64,000 bases of DNA from Oscillospiraceae bacterium. GTDB lineage: Bacteria > Bacillota > Clostridia > Oscillospirales > CAG-272. A program made the position numbers and the translations under genes. The notes under the pieces are model-generated. The model was given only the letters and a program-made list of their open reading frames with translations, was not told the DNA's origin and did no database searches. The stretch lies in the NCBI GenBank assembly GCA_015063625.1, contig SVTT01000001.1, forward strand, positions 1 through 64,000. Direction: 5' to 3'. The number at the start of each line of letters is the position of its first letter. Positions within the stretch are counted from its first letter, which is position 1. This document shows positions 34,162 to 40,451 of the stretch, in pieces.

Positions 34162-34364
34162 AACAGGCACCAAGCTTTATACTTATACCTACGATGCCTG
34201 GGACAACCTCATCGAGGGCAGAGAAGTCGCCGCAGGCGGCGCTGCCGCAGCGGCAGTAAACCCCCTCCGCTACCGCGGTTATTACTTCGATGCCGAAACA
34301 GGGCTTTACTACCTCAATTCCCGTTACTATTAACTCCCAGTGGGGTAGATTCCTCAATGCGGAT
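34162..34364 (+). repeat. RHS-core repeat, copy 7 (right part only)
   Basis: About 203 bp, starting in the middle of the core at ACAGGCACCAAGC. One inserted T (CGTTACTATTAACTCCC against CGTTACTATAACCCCC) creates an in-frame TAA. Alleles at sites 2 and 3 are A and B. Confidence 0.92.
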
Positions 34365-34470
34365 GACATTCAATATCTTGGCGCAAACGGTGATCTGGAA
34401 GGTTTTAATCTCCACATTTATTGTTCTAACAATCCGGTTAATTGTATCGATCCAACAGGGCATAGTATGC
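34162..34470 (+). pseudogene. Broken RHS tip remnant, cassette 7
   Basis: The RHS core is interrupted by TAA after SRYY through a one-base insertion, then continues in another frame as FLNADDIQYLGANGDLEG, LHIYCSNNPVNCIDPTGHS. Where a toxin should begin, the sequence runs after about 30 bases into a terminator; toxin and immunity are gone. It marks the distal, decayed end of the cassette array. The ORF at 34290-34709 on the track crosses the terminator and is not a gene. Confidence 0.85.
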
Positions 34471-34516
34471 AAGTGAACGGAAGGGCTCTACTTGTGCATT
34501 TGTCTACCTTTCTGAG

Positions 34517-34555
34517 AAAAAGCGCGGAAAGACTGTCAGTCTTTCCGCGCTTTTT
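34517..34555. terminator. Bidirectional terminator closing the RHS locus
   Basis: Perfect 18-bp stem AAAAAGCGCGGAAAGACT, loop GTC, and its reverse complement ending in TTTTT. It separates the plus-strand array from the minus-strand yajC operon. Confidence 0.95.
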
Positions 34556-34562
34556 GGCGCTG

Positions 34563-35033
34563 TTATCTCCGATGACGGCGGACTCTTTTTTTCTCGCGTG
34601 TTGCAAGGAAAGCGCCTGCCATGCAAAAGGGAAAAAGCAGGGCATGAAGCCCGACGGACAGCGGGTGAGAGAGCTGATTGCCCGAGTCGGGGAGGACGAG
34701 AGAGAATAGAAAAAGAGCAACCAGCAGCAGTGCTCCCGAGGCGATACCGCAAAAGAGGGGCGCGCGCTTTTTTTGCAGACGCGCGGTCAAGGAGCCTAAG
34801 AAGAGTGCCGCGGTATAAAGAAGAACCGTGCCTGCTGCGACACCGTAGCGGTCGGGGTCCTCGGTGGTCAGCAGGAGTGCCGTGATCGCTGCGATCAGCA
34901 ACAAAAATACGCCTGTCGTGATCACAAATGCCAATGCTGTGTTTTTAATGAGTGTGGGGAAAAGAGCTTCATGCTCGCCTTGCGCACTGCTGCGCCTGCG
35001 CTTGCTGCTTGCCTTCCGTTTTGGGGTAGACAT
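34563..35033 (-). CDS. TIGR04086-family membrane protein (YrzE-like)
   Basis: A 156 aa membrane protein with a basic N-terminus (MSTPKRKASSKRRRSS) and four membrane segments, for example ALAFVITTGVFLLLIAAITAL and GVAAGTVLLYTAALFLGSL. This size, plan and the place directly downstream of yajC match the TIGR04086/YrzE family, whose role is not known. ATG 35033 has GAAGGAGG; the track's start at 35084 lies before that site. The ribosome binding site is inside a strong hairpin (35038-35081), so translation probably depends on ribosomes finishing yajC. Confidence 0.82.
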   Translation of the reverse strand: MSTPKRKASSKRRRSSAQGEHEALFPTLIKNTALAFVITTGVFLLLIAAITALLLTTEDPDRYGVAAGTVLLYTAALFLGSLTARLQKKRAPLFCGIASGALLLVALFLFSLVLPDSGNQLSHPLSVGLHALLFPFCMAGAFLATREKKRVRRHRR

Positions 35034-35037
35034 AAAA

Positions 35038-35081
35038 ATTCCTCCTTCAAGCGTACTTGGTACACTATATGAAGGAGGAAT
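35038..35081 (-). promoter_or_regulatory. Hairpin sequestering the ribosome binding site of the YrzE-like gene
   Basis: In the mRNA, ATTCCTCCTTCA (35081-35070) is a perfect 12-bp complement of TGAAGGAGGAAT (35049-35038), the Shine-Dalgarno region of the gene at 35033; the loop is 20 nt. The 5' arm begins six bases after the yajC stop codon, where a terminating ribosome would open it. Confidence 0.72.
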
Positions 35082-35086
35082 CAAAA

Positions 35087-35368
35087 TTAGTCCTGTGCGT
35101 CCTCGGCGTGAACGTCCACATTACGGACAGCGCTCTTCAAAAGGCGCATACGGGTGTGATCGCGACCGGTTTCGATGATCATGGTTTCTTCCTTGATGCT
35201 GACGATCTTGCCGATGATGCCGCCGATGGTGGTGATCTCGTCACCCACCTTCAGATTGTTACGCATTTCGGCTGCTGCCTGCTCCTGCTTCTTTTGCGGA
35301 CGGATGCCAAAGAAGTAGAATACGACCACGACGACTGCGATCATACCAACTGTTACCCAAATATCCAT
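35087..35368 (-). CDS. yajC: Preprotein translocase subunit YajC
   Basis: Accessory membrane subunit of the Sec translocon. The 93 aa product has one N-terminal membrane segment (VTVGMIAVVVVVFYFFGI) followed by the family signature RPQKKQ and the soluble YajC domain: LKVGDEITTIGGIIGKIVSI, which includes the conserved GxxVxTxGGxxGxV pattern. GGAGGAACAGC precedes the ATG. It is the first gene of a two-gene minus-strand operon with a good promoter upstream. Confidence 0.96.
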   Translation of the reverse strand: MDIWVTVGMIAVVVVVFYFFGIRPQKKQEQAAAEMRNNLKVGDEITTIGGIIGKIVSIKEETMIIETGRDHTRMRLLKSAVRNVDVHAEDAQD

Positions 35369-35443
35369 GCTGTTCCTCCATTTTTATCGTGATGTGGTAA
35401 AACTCCGACCGCACGAGGGGGGAACGGAGCACTCATGTCCTAT

Positions 35444-35472
35444 ATTATAACATCAGAATATTTGTTTTACAA
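35444..35472 (-). promoter_or_regulatory. Sigma-A promoter of the yajC operon
   Basis: Minus strand TTGTAA (35472-35467), 17 bases, TATAAT (35449-35444). Confidence 0.75.
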
Positions 35473-35532
35473 GTCCCCAAATGTAAATAATTTCATAAAA
35501 CGGGTCATGAATGGGATTTTTTATTTTCTGTG

Positions 35533-35561
35533 TTGAAAAAAAGATAAAAATATGATATATT
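35533..35561 (+). promoter_or_regulatory. Sigma-A promoter of rimM-trmD
   Basis: TTGAAA (35533-35538), 17 bases, TATATT (35556-35561), about 55 bases before the rimM ATG. Confidence 0.7.
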
Positions 35562-35615
35562 AAAATGTAGAATGGCAGATTGTATGTTTGCCGCGTGACA
35601 TGAAAGGAACAGATT

Positions 35616-36122
35616 ATGCCTTACATCGAATATCCCGAATGCGGAAAGATCATCAATACCCACGGGTGTCACGGTGCGCTCAAGATCGAGTCGTGGTGCG
35701 ACAGCCCCACCGTTCTTGCCGCGCTGCCTTTTGTATATCTCAAAAAAGGGGAAATGCTTCAGCCCCTTCGTGTTCTGCGCGCATCGGTGTTTCGCAATTT
35801 CGTATTTGCGGAGCTTGAGGGTGTGGATTCGATGGAGGCGGCAGATGCAATGCGCAACACCGTGCTCTATGCAAGGCGTGCCGACCTGCACATTCCCGAG
35901 GGCACGCTACTGATCGCGGAAATGATCGGACTGCCCGTCATTCACGCCGAAACGGGAGAGCGTCTTGGCACGCTCAAGGATGTGATCCATCCCGCTATGA
36001 CCGATATTTACGTGATCGCCACCGAAAAGGGCGAAGCGATGGTTCCCGTGGTGGAGGAGTTTGTTCGCTCGGTGGATATCGAAAAGGGGATCTGCCTTGC
36101 TCCCATAGAAGGGATGTTCTGA
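35616..36122 (+). CDS. rimM: Ribosome maturation factor RimM
   Basis: Assists maturation of the head of the 30S subunit by binding S19. The 168 aa product shows the RimM domain (GKIINTHGCHGALKIESW, the conserved GxIxxxHGxxGxxK pattern, residues 10-27) and the PRC-barrel (LIAEMIGLPVIHAETGERLG, DIYVIATEKGEAMVPVVEEFV). It stands in the common arrangement directly before trmD, whose ATG follows two bases after its stop. An AAAGGA site lies before its ATG. Confidence 0.95.
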   Translation: MPYIEYPECGKIINTHGCHGALKIESWCDSPTVLAALPFVYLKKGEMLQPLRVLRASVFRNFVFAELEGVDSMEAADAMRNTVLYARRADLHIPEGTLLIAEMIGLPVIHAETGERLGTLKDVIHPAMTDIYVIATEKGEAMVPVVEEFVRSVDIEKGICLAPIEGMF

Positions 36123-36124
36123 CC

Positions 36125-36835
36125 ATGCGATTTGATATCATGACGCTGTTTCCTGAATTCGTGACCCGTGTGCTGGAGGAAAGCATCATCGGCAGAGCAC
36201 AGAAAAGCGGACATATTACAGTCACGGCGCGCAATATCAGGGATTATTCAAAGGATAAGCATCGTCGCGTCGACGATACCCCCTACGGCGGTGGAAAGGG
36301 AATGCTGATGATGGCGCCCCCTATTTACGATTGCTATGCCTCGATCGTCGAGGAAACGCCCGAGATCGGGAAGCGCCGTGTGATCTACATGTCGCCGCGC
36401 GGCAAGGTTCTTGACCAGAGCAAGGCGAGAGAGCTGACCGCATACGATCAGCTGATCATTCTTTGCGGTCACTATGAGGGCGTTGATGCACGCATCATCG
36501 AGGAGATCGTGGACGAGGAGATCTCCATCGGAGATTTTGTGCTGACGGGCGGGGAGCTGCCTGCGTGTATTCTGATTGACGCCGTGGCGCGGCTGGTTGA
36601 CGGTGTGCTCGCCGCCCCCGAGTGTCACGAGAACGAGAGCTTGACGAACGGGCTTGTCGAATATCCTCAATATACGCGTCCTGTTTCCTTTCACGGTATG
36701 GATGTGCCCGAGGTGCTTTTGTCGGGACATCACGCCAACATTGAAAAATGGCGAGCAAAGGAGTCGTTGGCGGCAACTGAGCGCTTGCGCCCCGATCTTC
36801 TGAAACGCTCCTCGGAGAAGGGAGAAGAGAAGTGA
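36125..36835 (+). CDS. trmD: tRNA (guanine(37)-N1)-methyltransferase
   Basis: Transfers a methyl group from S-adenosylmethionine to G37 of tRNAs with G36, preventing +1 frameshifts. The SPOUT-type sequence is typical: FDIMTLFPEFV at the start, DDTPYGGGKGMLM (about residue 53), LCGHYEGVDARI (about 118), EISIGDFVLTGGELPA (about 137), and the C-terminal LLSGHHANIEKWR. Length is 236 aa. Its stop overlaps the GTG of the next gene (GTGA), so all of rimM, trmD and the ligase-like gene are probably one operon. Confidence 0.97.
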   Translation: MRFDIMTLFPEFVTRVLEESIIGRAQKSGHITVTARNIRDYSKDKHRRVDDTPYGGGKGMLMMAPPIYDCYASIVEETPEIGKRRVIYMSPRGKVLDQSKARELTAYDQLIILCGHYEGVDARIIEEIVDEEISIGDFVLTGGELPACILIDAVARLVDGVLAAPECHENESLTNGLVEYPQYTRPVSFHGMDVPEVLLSGHHANIEKWRAKESLAATERLRPDLLKRSSEKGEEK

Positions 36836-38817
36836 AAAAAGAGAAAAACATTGTCCTGCGGTTCTTCTCCCGCATGACAAAATTTGTCTATCATGCGATA
36901 GCTGTCAGCCCTGTAGGACGGCTTTTCGGAGCATATGATGCCTCAAATGCCATTTTAGAGGGCTCTGTGGTCGGCCGTGTGGGCAAGAACAAGCGCGCGG
37001 GTCTTTTCGGTCATCACCGCTTGCGGAGAACCGTAGCGTGTGTGATGGAGGAAAACGTACTGCTGCGCCTCTGGCGTAGGTTGACCGTTGGCATTTCCAC
37101 TTGCAGCCTGCGTACGGTCGGTGTTTTTTTGCTCGCATACGGTATTTTTTCCGCCTCGGCGTTTTGGTTGGATGATCCTGTCTTTCATATCACGCTTGCG
37201 AGCTGGATGCATCCGATGATGGGGCTTTGTGCCTGCCTGCTCGGTGTGATTGCTCTTTGCTCGGATCGCTCGGTTGGGCATCTGGTGAAGAAGGGGATCT
37301 TCGGAGCCTTTCTTTCCGTAGCCTTCGGTATGGGGGACGATGCGCAGACGGAGTGGGAGGAACGCGGCAAAAACCGTTACGCGCTTGCGGTGCTGTTCGG
37401 TTTGCTTTCCGGCGTCATCGGTCTTTTCGTCTATCCGCTTGCTCTGTTGATCATCATCGACGGCGTGCTGCTGCTCGGCTTGATTCTTTCGGTGCCGGAA
37501 TCGGGCGTGCTGCTGCTCTTGTTTTTCACTCCCTTGACGGGGCTTCTTCCGTACGGTACCGTTCTCCTCTCTATTTTGTTGGGGGTGTCATTGGCAGGGT
37601 ATCTCGGCAAGCTGATCAGAGGTAACCGCGTCTTTCGTCTGGATGCACAGGATATTCCCGTGCTCCTCTTGATCCTGTTGTTTGTCTTTTCCTCCTTCTC
37701 GGTTGCAGACGGGGCTGTGAAGACTGCTTTTTTCCGTGTCTTCTTGCTCTTGTTTTATCTCCTGGTCGTCAATACGATTGCCACCGAACGCTGGTTTTTG
37801 CGTTGTCGCGCCGTAATGACGGTATCGGGAGTTCTCGCCTCGGTGATCGGTATTTTACAGTTTGTGATGGCAGTGATCGCCTCCCCCGCCAAGACCGATC
37901 TTGATGTGGCGCGCTTCGGCAGTGCCGTTAAGGCGGGCTTTGCCGACCATATTGCACTTGCTTATTTTCTGGTGATCTCGTTTGCCTTTACCTTTCCCGC
38001 TATTTGGTATGTCAAAAAGCGGACTCGCCCGATCCTGGTCATTTCCTGCGGCTTGATCGCGGGGGCGATTGCCCTGACGTGGGTGCAGAGTGCCTGGTTG
38101 GCGCTGGCAGTGATGATCGGCATCTTTTTACTGATCTTCGAGCACAGGAGCTTTCCGTTTTTGCTGTTTGGAGGCGTTGGTGCCACGGGAGCATTTTTTC
38201 TGCTGTCGGGCAATATCCGTACCCGTATCACCGATCTTTTGCGTGCAGTCGCAGATGCCGCCGTGGCGAGAAGGGCTGCAATGACGCACGCTGCATCGGC
38301 GATCCTTTTCGGCTCCTCCGAGAGCGCCTTCGGCAATGCCGCCGGTGTTCGGGGCTTCTTGTTCGGTGTAGGCACGGGTGGCTTTGCCAAGCTCTTTCCG
38401 CTTTACGCCGCACAGGATGCCGCGTTTATTCCCTGCGCCTGCAATTTCTTCGTCTATCTCATGACCGAGCTTGGGATTGTCGGCTTGTTGGTTTATGCAA
38501 TGCTGCTGTTTCTGGTGCTTCAGAACTGCTATTCGGCGCTTCGTGTGGCAGAGGAGCATCACCGCCCCATCTTTTCGTTTATCGGGATCACCATGGTGGC
38601 GGGCGTGCTGCTGCTCAATTTCTTCAGCTATTCCTTTTATGATCCTGCCGCCTTTCTGATGTTCTTTGCGGGGCTTGCACTGGTCGGTGCGGGGCTTCGC
38701 CACGAGCGTCGACATCAGAACAGCAAATCCGCTATGATGACACAAAATGAATCCTCGGCAGAGCTCTCTTACCGCGGCCGTTTTGTGGCGAAATCCAAAA
38801 AAGGAGGTACTGTATGA
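36832..38817 (+). CDS. O-antigen ligase/polymerase-like membrane protein
   Basis: 661 aa with about a dozen membrane segments. A periplasm-side loop region around VARFGSAVKAGFADHIALAY and VQSAWLALAVMIG, then RGFLFGVGTGGFAKLFP and FVYLMTELGIVGLLVY, fits the Wzy_C (O-antigen ligase) domain of proteins that polymerise or transfer polysaccharides. The N-terminal 100 residues are soluble and basic, unusual for the family. GTG 36832 overlaps the trmD stop and is preceded by GGAGAAG. It is followed by two small anchored proteins in the same operon; together they suggest an envelope polysaccharide function. Confidence 0.78.
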   Translation: MKKEKNIVLRFFSRMTKFVYHAIAVSPVGRLFGAYDASNAILEGSVVGRVGKNKRAGLFGHHRLRRTVACVMEENVLLRLWRRLTVGISTCSLRTVGVFLLAYGIFSASAFWLDDPVFHITLASWMHPMMGLCACLLGVIALCSDRSVGHLVKKGIFGAFLSVAFGMGDDAQTEWEERGKNRYALAVLFGLLSGVIGLFVYPLALLIIIDGVLLLGLILSVPESGVLLLLFFTPLTGLLPYGTVLLSILLGVSLAGYLGKLIRGNRVFRLDAQDIPVLLLILLFVFSSFSVADGAVKTAFFRVFLLLFYLLVVNTIATERWFLRCRAVMTVSGVLASVIGILQFVMAVIASPAKTDLDVARFGSAVKAGFADHIALAYFLVISFAFTFPAIWYVKKRTRPILVISCGLIAGAIALTWVQSAWLALAVMIGIFLLIFEHRSFPFLLFGGVGATGAFFLLSGNIRTRITDLLRAVADAAVARRAAMTHAASAILFGSSESAFGNAAGVRGFLFGVGTGGFAKLFPLYAAQDAAFIPCACNFFVYLMTELGIVGLLVYAMLLFLVLQNCYSALRVAEEHHRPIFSFIGITMVAGVLLLNFFSYSFYDPAAFLMFFAGLALVGAGLRHERRHQNSKSAMMTQNESSAELSYRGRFVAKSKKGGTV

Positions 38818-39404
38818 ATCGCGAAAGACCGGATCTGAATGCCTCGGATTCCAAAAAATCTAAATTTTCCTCGTTTGATAAGCACGGCGTCTTGTTTGAT
38901 AAAAGTGATAAGCCGCGTTGGCTGGTCATCACCGTGGATGTGCTGCTGCTTCTGTTGATCGCCAGTGCCGTGTTATTCGTGGTGTCGCTGTTTACCCCGT
39001 TTTCGCCCTTTGTTCTGGCAAGCCGCAACGACAAAACCGTGACCTATACGCTGGAGCTTGAGGATCTTGACGATGCCACCTTTGCCGCACTGTCGGTCGG
39101 GCAAATCCTGCTTGATTTTGAAAGCGGAGCAACCATCGGCACGGTGGTTGCGGTTGATAGCCGCGCCTACGAAACCTATACCGCCAATCCGACTGATGAC
39201 AAGGATCCCGAGCTTGACAGCTTTTTGGTTGAAACCTTGACGCATTCCACGCATACCGCCATCGTTACCGTGACGCTGGATGCCGATTACGAGGAGGGCG
39301 TCGGTTATACCACTGATGATATTCGTATTGCCGTGGGACGCACCTATTGCATCGCGTTCGGCGAGTATATGGCACAGGGCGTCTGCGTGACGCTGCTCGG
39401 ATAG
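38814..39404 (+). CDS. Membrane-anchored DUF4330-like protein, first copy
   Basis: 196 aa; its ATG overlaps the previous stop (ATGA). A charged N-terminus of about 35 residues is followed by one membrane segment (WLVITVDVLLLLLIASAVLFVV) and an external beta-rich domain (VTYTLELEDLDDATFAAL, GQILLDFESGATIGTVVAV, IRIAVGRTYCIAFGEYMA). The layout matches DUF4330 proteins found in polysaccharide operons, though I give the family tentatively. A related protein follows directly. Confidence 0.65.
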   Translation: MNRERPDLNASDSKKSKFSSFDKHGVLFDKSDKPRWLVITVDVLLLLLIASAVLFVVSLFTPFSPFVLASRNDKTVTYTLELEDLDDATFAALSVGQILLDFESGATIGTVVAVDSRAYETYTANPTDDKDPELDSFLVETLTHSTHTAIVTVTLDADYEEGVGYTTDDIRIAVGRTYCIAFGEYMAQGVCVTLLG

Positions 39405-39420
39405 GCAGGAGGGAAAAGAG

Positions 39421-39942
39421 ATGAACGAAGAAAAGAAAAAGAATCACTCCCGCACGCGCATCAACTGCCTTGACGTCTTTCTCATCTTGCTGTTGGTGCT
39501 GTGTGTCGTGAGCGTTTGGCAAAGAAATAATCTCAAAAACCTGTTTGAATCCGAGGATACGCTACAGGACCATACGATCTCCTTTGAAATCAAGGCATTG
39601 CGCGCCACGACCGCCGTTTTGTTGACCAAGGATGCCGTGCTCTACCTCGGCGGGGAGGGCGAGCATCATTTGCTCGGTAGGCTTCTTGAGGACAGCGTCG
39701 CAGCTCCCGCCTCGGTGGAGCTTTCCGATGGCGCGGGGAATACGATTCAGGCAGTTTATCCGCAGGATGATGCACGTTCGCTCAAGGATGTGACGGGAAC
39801 GCTTGTGTGTAGCGGGTTTTCCCGTGACGGCGCCTTTTTCCTTGGCGGTACGATACGCCTTGCCGTCAACCAAACTGTGTCTGTCTGCACGGAACGCGTG
39901 GATTTGGAGATCAGAATCATCGATATCAACGAAAAAACCTGA
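39421..39942 (+). CDS. Membrane-anchored DUF4330-like protein, second copy
   Basis: 173 aa with a short charged N-terminus, a membrane segment (CLDVFLILLLVLCVVSVW) and an external domain like that of the gene before it: TISFEIKALRATTAVLL, SGFSRDGAFFLGGTIRLAVNQTVSV. The two share the order membrane helix, FEI/YTLEL strand, and a terminal RLAVNQ/RIAVGR strand, so they look like diverged duplicates. It starts 16 bases after the first copy, behind AGGAGGG. No enzyme motif is visible. Confidence 0.62.
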   Translation: MNEEKKKNHSRTRINCLDVFLILLLVLCVVSVWQRNNLKNLFESEDTLQDHTISFEIKALRATTAVLLTKDAVLYLGGEGEHHLLGRLLEDSVAAPASVELSDGAGNTIQAVYPQDDARSLKDVTGTLVCSGFSRDGAFFLGGTIRLAVNQTVSVCTERVDLEIRIIDINEKT

Positions 39943-40005
39943 TTTTGTGGTCAAAATATACAGAGTTTGTGACTCTATGATGGCAAAATACCAAAAAAAT
40001 GCCCA

Positions 40006-40034
40006 TTGATTTTTAAGGCGTATTTTGTTATACT
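40006..40034 (+). promoter_or_regulatory. Sigma-A promoter of the HPr gene
   Basis: TTGATT (40006-40011), 17 bases, TATACT (40029-40034). A small hairpin (ACCAAAGGGGTTGT region) lies in the leader. Confidence 0.68.
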
Positions 40035-40108
40035 ATCATAAAGAGACAACCAAAGGGGTTGTCCCGCCGTTTTTGCGGCAGGTATGAAGAAATGGAGCGT
40101 TGACTGAC

Positions 40109-40372
40109 ATGATCTCTCGTGAAGTTACCATTACAAATGCAATCGGCTTGCACGCACGGCCTGCCACGTTTTTCATCCAGAAGGCAAATGGCTTCAAGTG
40201 CTCCGTTTGGGTTGAAAAAGAGGATCGCAAGGTCAATGCCAAAAGCTTGCTCGGCGTTCTTTCTCTCGGTGTGGCGCAGGGCGCGACGATCAAGCTGATC
40301 GCCGATGGCTCGGACGAGGAGGAGGCGCTTGCGGCTCTTCAGCAGTTGGTCGACAACGGGTTTCAGGATTAA
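40109..40372 (+). CDS. ptsH: HPr family phosphocarrier protein
   Basis: Relays phosphate from enzyme I to sugar-specific PTS permeases and, in Firmicutes, takes part in catabolite control. The 87 aa product begins MISREVTITNAIGLHARPAT; the histidine of GLHARPA (His16) is the phosphoacceptor, so this is HPr rather than Crh, which lacks it. The regulatory serine lies in NAKSLLGVLSLG (about residue 47). ATG 40109 gives the family's normal start, 11 bases after GGAG; the TTG at 40100 used by the track is too close. It stands alone with promoter and terminator; no ptsI follows. Confidence 0.93.
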   Translation: MISREVTITNAIGLHARPATFFIQKANGFKCSVWVEKEDRKVNAKSLLGVLSLGVAQGATIKLIADGSDEEEALAALQQLVDNGFQD

Positions 40373-40406
40373 TTAAATTGGGCGGAGCTTTCCGCCGTGA
40401 TGAAAC

Positions 40407-40436
40407 GGGGCGCCCTGGTGGCGCCCCTGCTTTTTT
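40407..40436 (+). terminator. Terminator of ptsH
   Basis: GGGGCGCC, loop CTGGT, GGCGCCCC, then a short gap and six T. It lies immediately before the AGGAGG of uvrC. Confidence 0.9.
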
Positions 40437-40451
40437 GAGGAGGTGAAGCGA

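Noticed and set aside
34290-34709. 139-aa ORF after the last RHS remnant
   Set aside because: It joins a broken RHS core to a terminator and antisense sequence of the YrzE-like gene.
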